From positions 88,255 to 152,254 of the forward strand of contig NZ_JALRNF010000008.1 in NCBI RefSeq assembly GCF_030272895.1: DNA of 64,000 nucleotides, given 5' to 3'. Both the position numbers and the translations under genes were made by a program. Position 1 is the stretch's first letter, and each line of letters begins with the position of its first letter. This DNA is from Pseudomonas sp. BGr12. Lineage in GTDB: Bacteria > Pseudomonadota > Gammaproteobacteria > Pseudomonadales > Pseudomonadaceae. Shown in pieces: positions 47,530 through 57,219 of the stretch. The notes beneath the pieces were generated by a model that was given only the letters and a program-made list of their open reading frames with translations, made no database searches and was not told the origin of the DNA.

Positions 47530-50500
47530 TTGACCGATCTCAATCAGCCGACACCCTTGCGCACACCGTCCAGCGCGTCCGGCTCGCTATTGCGCGGCTC
47601 CCTGAAAAGCGCCCTGGCCCTGCTGGTTTTGCTGTTGCTCGGCCTGCTGCTCTGGCAACTGGTCGACCAGTATCGGCATACCCAGGCCGACCAGCATCGG
47701 CACAGCCTCAATGCCAGTGCCGAACTGGCCGACCACATGACCCTGAACATGGCGCTCAAGGCGCAGGTAGCGCAGAACCGGATGCTGCCCTACCGCTCGT
47801 CGCCGGAGCCTGCGCAGGTGCCCGACATCCTGGCTCACCTGCAGGCGCAGCTGCCGGCCCTGCAAAGCCTGGCCTGGCTCGACGCCGACGGTGCCGTGCA
47901 GGTCGACAGCCTGGGCACCACCCCGGACCGCAGCGCCCTGGACGAGTTGCTGCGGCTCAACCAGGGCCGCGACCATTTCTTCAGCAATAGCCCGGACAAC
48001 CGGCACATCTATCTGTTGCTGCGCCAGAGCGGCGACCATCCCGGCTACTGGCTGCTGCGCCTGGGACCCGGCTACTACACCGAACTGACCTCGCACCTGG
48101 ACCGCCCCAACCATCCGTTGTGGTTGCTGGAAAACAGCCGCACCGGTGAAGTCATCAATCGCCACCAGCCCACCCAAGGCAGTGACGAGCCGCTGCAAAG
48201 CGTCATGCTGGCGTTCCTCGACAACAGCAGCTGGCAACTGCGTGGCCTGTTCGATGCCGGGCAGGCCCGCGAGCGACTGCTGCCAGCGCTGATCGGCAAG
48301 TGCCTGCTCGGCCTGGTCTGCGCCCTGCTCCCGCTGCTGGCGCTGATCAACATGCGCAGGCGCCATCGCATGCTGCATGAAAGCCGCCGGCGCTATCACG
48401 ACATCTTCGAAGGCACCGGGGTTGCCCTGTGCGTGCTCGACCTCTCCGGCCTGCCGGGGCAACTGGAGCGCCATCGCCTGCGCAGTCGCCAGGCCCTGCA
48501 GCAGCGCCTGGCCTACGACCTGCCGCTGCGCCGTACCCTGTTGCAGGAGCTGAAGGTCACCGAGGTCAACCAGGTGGCCCTCGAACTGCTGGGGGTGAAT
48601 TGCTGTAACAGCGCCTGGCAACGCCTGATCGAGGGTTCCGACAACGCTATCGAAGGCATCGGCGTGCAATTGCTCGAAGCGGTGCTGGACCATCAGTCCC
48701 AACTTGAGCTGGAGGTCCGCCTGCCCGTCGCCGACGGCCAGCACCTGCACCTGTGGCTGATGGTCAAATTCCCCGAGCAGCGCCGCGACTACCAGGCGGT
48801 GATCCTGAGCATCAGTGACATCACCAGCCGCAAGCAGGTCGAACTGTCGCTGCTCGAACGCGAGAGCTTCTGGTCGGACGTGGTGCGCACGGTCCCCGAC
48901 CAGTTGTATGTCCAGGACGTGCAAAGCCAGCGGATGATCTTCAGCAACCGCAACCTGGGCCAGACCCTGGGCTATGACCGTGCGCGCCTGGCGCAGATGG
49001 GCGAACGCTTCTGGGAGATCCTCCTGCACCCCGAGGACGCCGAACTGTACCGCCAGATGCGCCGCCAGCAGCGCGATTGCGGCCATGCCGAACAACTGCA
49101 TTGCCAGTTGCGCTTCCGCCACCAGGACCTGAGCTGGCGGCGCTTCGACATCCGCGAGCAGGCCCTGACCCGCGACGCCAATGGCCTGGTCACGCGGATC
49201 ATCGGCGTCGGCAAGGACGTCACCGACCAGATCGAGGCCAGCGAGTCCCTGCGCGACAGCGAACAGCGCTACCGCATGCTCGCCGAAAGCATCAGCGACG
49301 TGATTTTCTCCACCGACAACCAGCTGCAACTCAACTACGTCAGCCCGTCGGTGCAGTCGGTGCTGGGTTACGAAGTGCAGTGGATCTTCGACAACGGCTG
49401 GAACTCGACCATCGCCAACCCGGCGCAGCTTTCCGGTATCTACGCCCTGATCGAGCGGGTCAACCGGGCCATGAGCGACCCCGAGCAACTGGCGCAGCTG
49501 CGTGCGCAATTGCCGAGCCAGCTGTTTCTCTTCGACTGCCTGCGCGCCGACGGCCGCAAGATCCCCATCGAGCTGCGCCTGGTGCTGGTCTGGGACGAGC
49601 AGGAACGCTTCCAGGGCATCCTCGGCGTCGGCCGCGACATCAGCCAGCAGCGCCGCGCCGAGAAAGACCTGCGCATGGCCGCCACGGTATTCGAGCACTC
49701 GACCTCGGCGATCCTGATCACCGACCCGGCCGGCTACATCGTCCAGGCCAACGAGGCCTTCAGCCGCGTCAGTGGCCACGCGGTGGCCGACGTGCTCGAC
49801 CAGTTGCCCGGCATGCTGACGGTGGACGAGCACCAGGAAGCCCACCTGCGCTATGTGCTCAAGCAGCTCAACCACCGTGGCACCTGGGAAGGCGAAGTCT
49901 GGCTCAAGCGCCGTAACGGCGAACACTACCCGGCCTGGGTCGGCATTACCGCCGTGCTCGACGACGAAGGCGACCTGGCCAGTTACGTGTGCTTCTTCAC
50001 CGACATCAGCGAGCGCAAGGCCAGCGAGCAGCGCATTCATCGCCTGGCCTATTACGACGCCCTGACCCACCTGCCCAACCGCTCCCTGTTCCAGGACCGC
50101 CTGCACACCGCCCTGCAACAAGCCGAGCGGCAGAAGGCCTGGGTGGTGCTGATGTTCCTCGACCTGGACCGCTTCAAGCCGATCAACGACTCCCTGGGCC
50201 ATGCCGCGGGCGACCGCATGCTCAAGGACATGGCCGAGCGCCTGCTCGATTGCGTCGACAACGACGACACCGTGGCGCGCATGGGCGGCGACGAGTTCAC
50301 CCTGTTGCTGCAACCCCGGGCCAGCCGCGAGATGGCCCTGAACCGCGCCATCCATGTCGCCGAGCAGATCCTGGCCAGCCTGGTACGCCCCTTCGTCCTG
50401 GAAAACCGCGAATTCTTCGTCACCGCCAGTATCGGTATCGCCCTGAGCCCGCAGGACGGCAGCGAACTCAGCCAGCTGATGAAGAACGCCGACACCGCCA

Positions 50501-51357
50501 TGTACCACGCCAAGGAGCGCGGCAAGAACAACTTCCAGTTCTACCAGGCCGACATGAACGCCAGTGCGCTGGAGCGCCTGGAACTGGAAAGCGACCTGCG
50601 CCATGCCCTGGAGCAGAACGAGTTCATTCTTTATTACCAGCCGCAGTTCAGCGGCGACGGCAAGCGCCTGACCGGTGCCGAGGCCCTGTTGCGCTGGCGC
50701 CATCCACGGCGCGGGCTGGTGCCGCCGGGCGACTTCATTCCGGTGATCGAAGAACTGGGCCTGGTGGTGGATGTCGGCGACTGGGTGCTCAAGGAAGCCT
50801 GCCGCCAGCTCAAGGCCTGGCATCAGGACAAGGTACGGGTGCCCAAGGTGTCGGTGAACATCTCGGCCCGGCAGTTCTCCGACGGCCAACTGGGCGAACG
50901 CATCGCCACCATCCTCAAGGACACCGGCCTGCCGCCGGCGTGCCTTGAGCTGGAGCTGACCGAAAGTATCCTGATGCGCGAGGTCAACGAAGCCATGGTG
51001 ATCCTCGACAGCCTGAAGAACCTCGGCCTGAGCATTGCGGTGGACGACTTCGGCACCGGCTATTCGTCGCTCAACTACCTCAAGCAGTTCCCCATCGATG
51101 TGCTGAAGATCGACCGCACCTTCGTCGACGGCCTGCCCGAAGGCGAACAGGATGCCCAGATCGCCCGGGCGATCATCGCCATGGCCCACAGCCTGAACCT
51201 GGCGGTGATCGCCGAAGGCGTGGAAACCCACGAGCAGCTGGAGTTCCTCCGTGAGCACGGCTGCGACGAGGTGCAGGGCTACCTGTTCGGCCGGCCGATG
51301 CCGGCGACCCAGTTCGAGGCGCAGTTCAGCAACGAAACGCTGTTCATGTTCGAGTAA
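47530..51357 (+). CDS. morA: MorA-type sensor with PAS, GGDEF and EAL domains (TTG start)
   Basis: A 1275-residue membrane regulator that makes and/or degrades c-di-GMP, controlling motility and biofilm. TM1 is at about 27-46 (ALALLVLLLLGLLLWQLV), a periplasmic part follows, and TM2 is at about 265-283. Several PAS units lie at about 290-820. The GGDEF domain has MGGDEFTLL (about 920), so the active site is intact; the inhibitory RxxD site is degenerate (DNDD). The EAL domain has GAEALLRWRHP (about 1050), DDFGTGYSSL and EGVET, so the phosphodiesterase also looks intact. TTG is chosen because the next ATG would remove TM1; AGGA lies upstream. It lies before glyA, as in P. aeruginosa morA. Confidence 0.93.
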   Translation: MTDLNQPTPLRTPSSASGSLLRGSLKSALALLVLLLLGLLLWQLVDQYRHTQADQHRHSLNASAELADHMTLNMALKAQVAQNRMLPYRSSPEPAQVPDILAHLQAQLPALQSLAWLDADGAVQVDSLGTTPDRSALDELLRLNQGRDHFFSNSPDNRHIYLLLRQSGDHPGYWLLRLGPGYYTELTSHLDRPNHPLWLLENSRTGEVINRHQPTQGSDEPLQSVMLAFLDNSSWQLRGLFDAGQARERLLPALIGKCLLGLVCALLPLLALINMRRRHRMLHESRRRYHDIFEGTGVALCVLDLSGLPGQLERHRLRSRQALQQRLAYDLPLRRTLLQELKVTEVNQVALELLGVNCCNSAWQRLIEGSDNAIEGIGVQLLEAVLDHQSQLELEVRLPVADGQHLHLWLMVKFPEQRRDYQAVILSISDITSRKQVELSLLERESFWSDVVRTVPDQLYVQDVQSQRMIFSNRNLGQTLGYDRARLAQMGERFWEILLHPEDAELYRQMRRQQRDCGHAEQLHCQLRFRHQDLSWRRFDIREQALTRDANGLVTRIIGVGKDVTDQIEASESLRDSEQRYRMLAESISDVIFSTDNQLQLNYVSPSVQSVLGYEVQWIFDNGWNSTIANPAQLSGIYALIERVNRAMSDPEQLAQLRAQLPSQLFLFDCLRADGRKIPIELRLVLVWDEQERFQGILGVGRDISQQRRAEKDLRMAATVFEHSTSAILITDPAGYIVQANEAFSRVSGHAVADVLDQLPGMLTVDEHQEAHLRYVLKQLNHRGTWEGEVWLKRRNGEHYPAWVGITAVLDDEGDLASYVCFFTDISERKASEQRIHRLAYYDALTHLPNRSLFQDRLHTALQQAERQKAWVVLMFLDLDRFKPINDSLGHAAGDRMLKDMAERLLDCVDNDDTVARMGGDEFTLLLQPRASREMALNRAIHVAEQILASLVRPFVLENREFFVTASIGIALSPQDGSELSQLMKNADTAMYHAKERGKNNFQFYQADMNASALERLELESDLRHALEQNEFILYYQPQFSGDGKRLTGAEALLRWRHPRRGLVPPGDFIPVIEELGLVVDVGDWVLKEACRQLKAWHQDKVRVPKVSVNISARQFSDGQLGERIATILKDTGLPPACLELELTESILMREVNEAMVILDSLKNLGLSIAVDDFGTGYSSLNYLKQFPIDVLKIDRTFVDGLPEGEQDAQIARAIIAMAHSLNLAVIAEGVETHEQLEFLREHGCDEVQGYLFGRPMPATQFEAQFSNETLFMFE

Positions 51358-51361
51358 TCAC

Positions 51362-51444
51362 CTGTGGGAGCGGCGGCGCGACGACTCGACTTGCCCCGCG
51401 ATTGCCCGTCCCGCCGCAATCGCGGGGCAAGCCCGCTCCTACAG
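51362..51444. repeat. Chimeric REP pair after morA
   Basis: The second arm is a normal class A unit. The first has 17 bases (GCGGCGCGACGACTCGA) in place of GG between GAGCG and CTTGCCCC. The same replacement, with two changes, is found at 60765-60850. Confidence 0.88.
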
Positions 51445-51571
51445 CGCGAAAATTCGCCACCTATCTCAGAATGAAGCCCACTTGTCTGCGACATGACGCC
51501 CTTTCATATGCCAGACAAAAGCTGATGAGGTAGAATGCCGGCCTATTTCAGCACGATCCTTGAGGACCGCC

Positions 51572-52825
51572 ATGTTCAGCCGTGATTTGACCATTGCCAA
51601 GTACGACGCCGATCTCTTTGCCGCTATGGAGCAAGAAGCCCAGCGTCAGGAAGAGCACATCGAGCTGATTGCTTCGGAAAACTACACCAGCCCGGCCGTC
51701 ATGGAAGCCCAGGGTTCGGTTCTGACCAACAAATACGCCGAAGGCTACCCGGGCAAGCGCTACTACGGTGGTTGCGAGTACGTCGACGTCGTCGAGCAAC
51801 TGGCCATCGACCGCGCCAAGGAACTGTTCGGCGCCGACTACGCCAACGTCCAGCCGCACGCTGGTTCCCAGGCCAACAGCGCCGTCTACCTGGCCCTGCT
51901 GTCGGCCGGTGACACCATCCTGGGCATGAGCCTGGCCCACGGTGGCCACCTGACCCACGGCGCTGCCGTGAGCTCGTCGGGCAAACTGTACAACGCCATC
52001 CAGTACGGCATCGACGCCAACGGCCTGATCGACTACGACGAAGTCGAGCGCCTGGCCGTCGAGCACAAGCCGAAGATGATCGTTGCCGGTTTCTCGGCCT
52101 ACTCGCAAGTCCTGGACTTCGCCCGCTTCCGCGAAATCGCCGACAAGGTCGGTGCCTACCTGTTCGTCGACATGGCCCACGTTGCCGGCCTGGTCGCCGC
52201 TGGCGTGTACCCGAACCCGGTGCCATTCGCCGACGTGGTTACCACCACCACCCACAAGACCCTGCGCGGTCCACGTGGCGGCCTGATCCTGGCCCGTGCC
52301 AACGCCGACATCGAGAAGAAACTGAACTCTGCGGTATTCCCGGGCGCCCAGGGTGGCCCGCTGGAGCACGTGATCGCCGCCAAGGCCATCTGCTTCAAGG
52401 AAGCACTGCAGCCTGAGTTCAAGGCCTACCAGCAACAAGTGGTGAAAAACGCCCAGGCCATGGCCGGCGTGTTCATCGAGCGCGGTTTCGACGTGGTGTC
52501 CGGCGGTACCCAGAACCACCTGTTCCTGCTGTCGCTGATCAAGCAGGAAATCTCCGGTAAGGACGCCGACGCCGCCCTGGGCAAGGCCTTCATCACCGTC
52601 AACAAGAACTCCGTACCGAACGACCCACGCTCCCCGTTCGTCACCTCCGGCCTGCGCTTCGGCACCCCGGCTGTGACCACTCGCGGCTTCAAAGAGGCCG
52701 AGTGTAAAGAACTGGCCGGCTGGATCTGCGACATCCTGGCTGACCTGAACAACGAAGCGGTGATCGATGCCGTTCGCGAGAAGGTCAAGGCGATCTGCAA
52801 GAAGCTGCCGGTGTACGGCAACTGA
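51572..52825 (+). CDS. glyA: Serine hydroxymethyltransferase
   Basis: A PLP enzyme converting serine and tetrahydrofolate to glycine and methylene-THF. The 417-residue protein has [34 protein letters not shown] and the PLP-binding Lys in [16 protein letters not shown] (about residue 229). A GAGGA site precedes the ATG at 51572; the frame also opens at TTG 51560. A TAGAAT -10-like element lies at 51531-51536. A terminator follows. Confidence 0.98.
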   Translation: MFSRDLTIAKYDADLFAAMEQEAQRQEEHIELIASENYTSPAVMEAQGSVLTNKYAEGYPGKRYYGGCEYVDVVEQLAIDRAKELFGADYANVQPHAGSQANSAVYLALLSAGDTILGMSLAHGGHLTHGAAVSSSGKLYNAIQYGIDANGLIDYDEVERLAVEHKPKMIVAGFSAYSQVLDFARFREIADKVGAYLFVDMAHVAGLVAAGVYPNPVPFADVVTTTTHKTLRGPRGGLILARANADIEKKLNSAVFPGAQGGPLEHVIAAKAICFKEALQPEFKAYQQQVVKNAQAMAGVFIERGFDVVSGGTQNHLFLLSLIKQEISGKDADAALGKAFITVNKNSVPNDPRSPFVTSGLRFGTPAVTTRGFKEAECKELAGWICDILADLNNEAVIDAVREKVKAICKKLPVYGN

Positions 52826-52847
52826 TTTCAGTTCGGTGAGATGAAAA

Positions 52848-52877
52848 AGCCCGGCTCTTGAGCCGGGCTTTTTTGTA
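52848..52877 (+). terminator. Terminator after glyA
   Basis: Stem AAGCCCGGCT/AGCCGGGCTT, loop CTTG, then TTTTT. Confidence 0.93.
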
Positions 52878-52913
52878 TGTGCCTGGAGCGCATCGCCTGC
52901 AGGAGCAACTGTC

Positions 52914-53039
52914 CTTGTGGGAGCTGGCGAAGCCTGCGATCGACCGCAAAGCGGTCGTAGAACCGCCGCCTCCTGAGCCATCTGGCTAACTACTGCGACT
53001 GCTGCGCAGTCGATCGCAGGCTTCGCCGGCTCCCACAAG
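52914..53039. repeat. Composite class B REP with two nested hairpins
   Basis: Outer arms CTTGTGGGAGCTGGCGAAGCC (from 52914) and the near-complement ending at 53039. Inside lie two further perfect hairpins, CGACCGC-AAA-GCGGTCG at 52941-52957 and CGACTGC-TGC-GCAGTCG at 52997-53013. At 126 bases it is the largest palindrome in the window. Confidence 0.85.
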
Positions 53040-53071
53040 GGCTTCGCCCCTCCCCTCAAGGCACAAGCGGG

Positions 53072-54043
53072 CTACGCTTGCGACAAAGCCTCAAAGCCCT
53101 CCCGTATCTTCGCCTCCGGCAACTCGTCGGCAATAAACACCATCACACTCTCCCGCGCCTCACCGGTTTGCCACTCGGTATCCCAGTCAAAGCCATACAG
53201 CTTCAACACGCCCTGGAACACCAGCCGCCGCTCTTCGCCGGCAATGTTGAGCACGCCCTTGTAGCGCAGCAGCTGCTTGCCATGCTCCTCCAGCAACTGG
53301 TTCATGAAGTCGCTGAGCCGGTCGATATCCAGCGGCACTTCGCTGCGCAGCACCAGGCTGGAGATCCGGTCGGGGGTGGCGGGCGTGCTGACCGGACGCA
53401 GGCTCAAGCCACCGCCAAGGTCGGCATTGAGGTTGAAGCCACGCACATCGAGCAGCTCGGACAGCTCGATGCGGCCGTGCTCGACCACCCGGATCGGCGC
53501 CCGGCGGTTGATCCTTCCCAGACGTTCGCTCAGGGCCTGGAAGCTGGCGGCATCGACCAGGTCGGTCTTGCTCACCAGCAGGCGGTCGGCAAACCCCACC
53601 TGGGCCTGGGCGATGGCCTGGGTCAGGTGCTGGTCGGCGTGCGCGGCATCGACCAGGGTGATGATGCCGTCGAGGATATAGCGCTCGCGCAGTTCCTCGT
53701 CGATGAAAAAGGTCTGCGCCACCGGCGCGGGGTCGGCAAGGCCGGTGCACTCGATCACCAGCCGGTCGAAGGCGATCTCGCCGCTGTCCAGGCGTTCGAG
53801 CAACAGGAACAGGGCCTTTGTCAGGTCGGTGTGGATGCTGCAGCAGACGCAGCCGTTGGCCAGGGTCATGACCTGCACCGGCTCATCGCCCAGCAGCTGG
53901 GTGTCGATGCCGGCATCGCTGAATTCGTTTTCGATCACGGCGATCTTCAGGCCATGCTCGGCCTTGAGTATGTGGCGCAGCAAGGTGGTCTTGCCGGCCC
54001 CCAGGAAACCGCTGAGCACTGTGACGGGAATGGGCGCGTGCAA
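53072..54043 (-). CDS. yjiA: YjiA/CobW-type G3E GTPase (TTG start)
   Basis: A 323-residue metal-related GTPase. P loop GFLGAGKTTLLRHIL (about 11-25), the metal-binding GCVCCSI (CxCC, about 65), ECTGLADPAPVAQTF and the SKTD specificity motif; C-terminal CobW_C domain from about 225 with RYKGVLNIAGEERRLVFQGV. Homologues move zinc or other metals. The TTG start has GGAGA six bases upstream. It follows yjiX and cstA on the same strand, the same order as btsT-yjiX-yjiA in E. coli. Confidence 0.93.
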   Translation of the reverse strand: MHAPIPVTVLSGFLGAGKTTLLRHILKAEHGLKIAVIENEFSDAGIDTQLLGDEPVQVMTLANGCVCCSIHTDLTKALFLLLERLDSGEIAFDRLVIECTGLADPAPVAQTFFIDEELRERYILDGIITLVDAAHADQHLTQAIAQAQVGFADRLLVSKTDLVDAASFQALSERLGRINRRAPIRVVEHGRIELSELLDVRGFNLNADLGGGLSLRPVSTPATPDRISSLVLRSEVPLDIDRLSDFMNQLLEEHGKQLLRYKGVLNIAGEERRLVFQGVLKLYGFDWDTEWQTGEARESVMVFIADELPEAKIREGFEALSQA

Positions 54044-54070
54044 ACGAAAATCTCCTCAACTGAAAATGAC

Positions 54071-54100
54071 TGTGGGAGCACGGCAAGCCGGGCTCCCACA
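54071..54100. repeat. Short REP-like hairpin between yjiX and yjiA
   Basis: TGTGGGAGC and GCTCCCACA around 12 bases: a reduced REP that has lost its core. It may trim readthrough between yjiX and yjiA. Confidence 0.7.
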
Positions 54101-54127
54101 GGTTAAAGCGCCGTCAGTAGCTGTGGT

Positions 54128-54325
54128 TCAACAGCACTTGGGCCCACCCTTGCCACCGTAACGGGCTTCCTGGCGCTCGCGAAAGAACGCCTCGTAGCTC
54201 ATCACCGGCTTGTCCGGGTGCTTGGTCTGCATGTGCTCGACATAAGTGTCGTAGTCGGGCATGCCGACCATCAGGCGGGCTGCCTGCCCCAGGTACTTAC
54301 CCAGTCGACCGAGGTCGTTGAACAT
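54128..54325 (-). CDS. yjiX: YbdD/YjiX-family small protein
   Basis: A 65-residue protein with the family pattern [19 protein letters not shown] and ending in the Cys-Cys tail GGKGGPKCC. In E. coli the homologue is encoded with a CstA-type transporter and is needed for its function or control. It lies 18 bases after cstA. Confidence 0.95.
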   Translation of the reverse strand: MFNDLGRLGKYLGQAARLMVGMPDYDTYVEHMQTKHPDKPVMSYEAFFRERQEARYGGKGGPKCC

Positions 54326-54343
54326 GACGGCTGTACTCCTGGT

Positions 54344-56410
54344 TTACGCGTCCGGCAGCGCCTGGAACGGGGTTTCCTTGTCGGTGCGCTCTTTCTTGCC
54401 CAGGGCGGCGACGCCGACCTTGAGGGCGAAGAACAGGATGCTGAACACCACGAACAGGAACAGAACCGTCAGGCCGGCGTTGGTATAGGCGTTGAAGATC
54501 ACGTGCTGCATCTGCCCCATGTCCTTGGCCGGCGCCAGTACCTGCCCGGCGTCGAGCGCCACGCTGTACTTGTTGGCCAGGGCCAGGAAGCCGACGGCCG
54601 GGTTCGGGTCGAACAGCTTGATGAAACCGGCAGTGGTGGTGCAGATCAGCAGCCACACCGCAGGCAACAAGGTGACCCAGATGTACTGCTGGCGCTTCAT
54701 CTTGATCAGGACCACGGTGCCGAGCATCAGGGCGATACCGGCCAGCATCTGGTTGGAGATACCGAACAGCGGCCACAGGGTGTTGATGCCGCCCAGCGGA
54801 TCGATCACGCCCTGGTACAGCAGGTAACCCCAGAGGGCCACGCAGCCGCCGGTGGCGAGCAGGTTGGCGCCCCACGACTCGGTACGCTTGAGGGCCGGAA
54901 TGAAGCTGCCCAGCAGGTCCTGGAGCATGAAGCGACCGGCACGGGTACCGGCGTCCACTGCGGTGAGGATGAACAGCGCCTCGAACAGGATCGCGAAGTG
55001 GTACCAGAAGGCCATGGTGTTCTCACCCGGCAGCACCTGGTGCAGGATCTGCGCGATACCCACCGCCAGGGTCGGCGCACCGCCGGCACGGGCCAGGATG
55101 GTGTGCTCGCCGATGTCCTTGGCCACCGCTTCAAGGGCGTCCGGGGTGATGGTGAAGCCCCAGTTGCTGACGGTCTGGGCCACCGACACGACGTCGGCGC
55201 CGACCACCGCGGCCGGGCTGTTCATGGCGAAGTACACGCCCGGCTCGATCACCGAGGCGGCAACCATGGCCATGATCGCCACGAAGGACTCCATCAGCAT
55301 GCCGCCGTAACCGATGTAACGGGCGTTGGTTTCGTTGTCCAGCAGCTTGGGCGTTGTACCCGAGGAGATCAGGGCGTGGAAGCCCGAGACCGCGCCACAG
55401 GCGATGGTAATGAACAGGAACGGGAACAGGGTGCCCTTCCAGACCGGGCCGGTGCCGTCGGTGAACTGGGTCAGCGCCGGCATTTTCAGCTCTGGCGCGA
55501 TGATCAGGATACCGATGGCCAGGCCGACGATGGTGCCGATCTTGAGGAAGGTCGACAGGTAGTCCCGTGGTGCCAGCACCAGCCACACCGGCAGTACCGC
55601 GGCGACAAAGCCGTAGCCCACCAGCATCCAGGTGATCTGCACGCCGGTGAAGGTGAACGCCGGGCCCCAGACCGGATCTGCGGCAACCTGGCCCCCCAGC
55701 CAGATCGACAGCAGCAACAGCACCACGCCCATCACCGAGATCTCGCCAATGCGGCCCGGGCGGATGTAGCGCATGTAGATGCCCATGAACATCGCGATCG
55801 GAATGGTCGCCATGACCGTGAACATGCCCCACGGGCTTTCGGCCAGGGCCTTGACCACGATCAGCGCCAGCACCGCGAGGATGATGATCATGATCAGGAA
55901 GCAACCGAACAGGGCGATGGTGCCCGGGATCCGGCCCATTTCCTCACGCACCATGTCGCCCAGGGAGCGACCGTTGCGACGGGTGGACAGGAACAGGACC
56001 ATGAAGTCCTGCACCGCACCGGCCAGCACCACGCCGGCAATCAGCCAGAGCGTGCCCGGCAGGTAGCCCATCTGTGCGGCCAGCACCGGACCGACCAGGG
56101 GGCCGGCGCCCGCGATGGCGGCAAAGTGGTGACCGAAGAGGATGTGCTTGTTGGTCGGCACGTAGTCCAGACCATCGTTGTTGAGCACCGCCGGGGTGGC
56201 CCGACGGGGGTCCAGCTGCATCACCTTGGTGGCGATGAACAGGCTGTAGTAGCGATAGGCGACCAGGTAGATGGCCACCGCCGCGACCACGATCCACAAG
56301 GCGTTGATGGCCTCGCCACGACGCAGGGCGACCACACCCAGCGCGCAGGCCCCGATGACTGCCAGCGCCAGCCACGGAATGTGGCGTAGCAGGCTATTAT
56401 TGTTGTTCAT
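54344..56410 (-). CDS. cstA: CstA-family carbon-starvation/pyruvate transporter
   Basis: A 688-residue inner-membrane transporter with about 16-18 TM segments. Family motifs include DGLDYVPTNKHILFGHHFAAIAGAGPLVGPVLAAQMGYLPGT in its first quarter (residues about 78-120), the RRNGRSLGDMVREEMG loop, and SGTTPKLLDNETNARYIGYG. Homologues take up pyruvate or peptides when carbon is scarce. The downstream yjiX and yjiA genes make a CstA/BtsT cluster. No two-component pair is adjacent, so control may be from elsewhere. Confidence 0.95.
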   Translation of the reverse strand: MNNNNSLLRHIPWLALAVIGACALGVVALRRGEAINALWIVVAAVAIYLVAYRYYSLFIATKVMQLDPRRATPAVLNNDGLDYVPTNKHILFGHHFAAIAGAGPLVGPVLAAQMGYLPGTLWLIAGVVLAGAVQDFMVLFLSTRRNGRSLGDMVREEMGRIPGTIALFGCFLIMIIILAVLALIVVKALAESPWGMFTVMATIPIAMFMGIYMRYIRPGRIGEISVMGVVLLLLSIWLGGQVAADPVWGPAFTFTGVQITWMLVGYGFVAAVLPVWLVLAPRDYLSTFLKIGTIVGLAIGILIIAPELKMPALTQFTDGTGPVWKGTLFPFLFITIACGAVSGFHALISSGTTPKLLDNETNARYIGYGGMLMESFVAIMAMVAASVIEPGVYFAMNSPAAVVGADVVSVAQTVSNWGFTITPDALEAVAKDIGEHTILARAGGAPTLAVGIAQILHQVLPGENTMAFWYHFAILFEALFILTAVDAGTRAGRFMLQDLLGSFIPALKRTESWGANLLATGGCVALWGYLLYQGVIDPLGGINTLWPLFGISNQMLAGIALMLGTVVLIKMKRQQYIWVTLLPAVWLLICTTTAGFIKLFDPNPAVGFLALANKYSVALDAGQVLAPAKDMGQMQHVIFNAYTNAGLTVLFLFVVFSILFFALKVGVAALGKKERTDKETPFQALPDA

Positions 56411-56591
56411 GGTTTGCTTCCACTAATGGATGAAAGACAGCCCTTGAAGTCTAGCGATACTGGCAGGAAAGACCAGCCCCCACGTTGGTCTAGAGCCTTC
56501 AACGCGGTACGCACAACAGTCCTTATGCGCCCTTGCGCAGTCCTTGGCAAGGCCTGAGCTATAGTCAGGAAGAACCCCGGAGTGCCCGATC

Positions 56592-56957
56592 ATGAGCGAC
56601 CATCAAGAACGTCGACGTTTCCAGCGTATTGCCTTCGATAGCCCCACCGAACTGCGCCAGGGCGATCGGTGCTGGCCGGTCGAGCTGATTGACCTGTCCC
56701 TCAAGGGCTTGCTGATCAAATGTCCGCAACCCTGGGACCCCGACCTGACCCAGGATTTCGAGGCCCTCGTCCACCTCGGGGAGCAGGTAACGCTGTGGAT
56801 GCAGGTGGAATTGCGCCATGAGGAAGGCAACCGCCTGGGTTTTGTGTGCCTGCACACCGATCTCGATTCATCGTGCCATTTGCGCCGCCTTGTGGAGCTC
56901 AACCTGGCCGACGACCCCAAAATGATGCGTGAACTGCGCGAATTGATCGAAGAATAA
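56592..56957 (+). CDS. mapZ: MapZ-like PilZ c-di-GMP adaptor
   Basis: A 121-residue single PilZ domain protein. It has the c-di-GMP-binding RRRFQR motif near the N terminus and DLSLKG at about residue 35, both intact. The C-terminal DSSCHLRRLVELNLAD resembles P. aeruginosa PA4608 (MapZ), which when bound to c-di-GMP blocks the chemotaxis methyltransferase CheR1 and changes swimming. Position between cstA and radA also matches. It is a single gene with a terminator at 56999-57021. Confidence 0.9.
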   Translation: MSDHQERRRFQRIAFDSPTELRQGDRCWPVELIDLSLKGLLIKCPQPWDPDLTQDFEALVHLGEQVTLWMQVELRHEEGNRLGFVCLHTDLDSSCHLRRLVELNLADDPKMMRELRELIEE

Positions 56958-56998
56958 AATAAGTTAGCCCCCTACCTACTTTCCTCCTCGTCACGTTT

Positions 56999-57021
56999 CT
57001 GTCCATTCGGACAGCTTTTTT
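56999..57021 (+). terminator. Terminator after mapZ
   Basis: Perfect stem CTGTCC/GGACAG around ATTC, followed by seven T. Confidence 0.88.
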
Positions 57022-57138
57022 ACCCCTCTCGTCAGTTTTCACGCAGCCTTGCGAGGCCTGCGTGCGCACGTTGGAACGATAACTGCATCCAGCCTGGCAC
57101 CCAAACTGGCTGTCATACTGTTCCTACGCCGATCTAAA

Positions 57139-57152
57139 AATTGTATACAATT
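57139..57152. promoter_or_regulatory. Palindromic operator before the NCS2 permease gene
   Basis: AATTGTATACAATT, a perfect 14-base palindrome 67 bases before the start codon. TTGTATACAA is typical of FCD-type GntR operators, so control by an unlinked GntR regulator of nucleobase use is likely (inference). Confidence 0.6.
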
Positions 57153-57219
57153 CTTCTAGCGTCGGGATGTAGGACTTGTCTACAGTAGCGCCACAACAAT
57201 AAAACAGAGACCCCGCCTC

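Noticed and set aside
57080..57110. Sigma-54 promoter near TGGCACCCAAACTGGCT
   Set aside because: The -12 TTGC element is missing.
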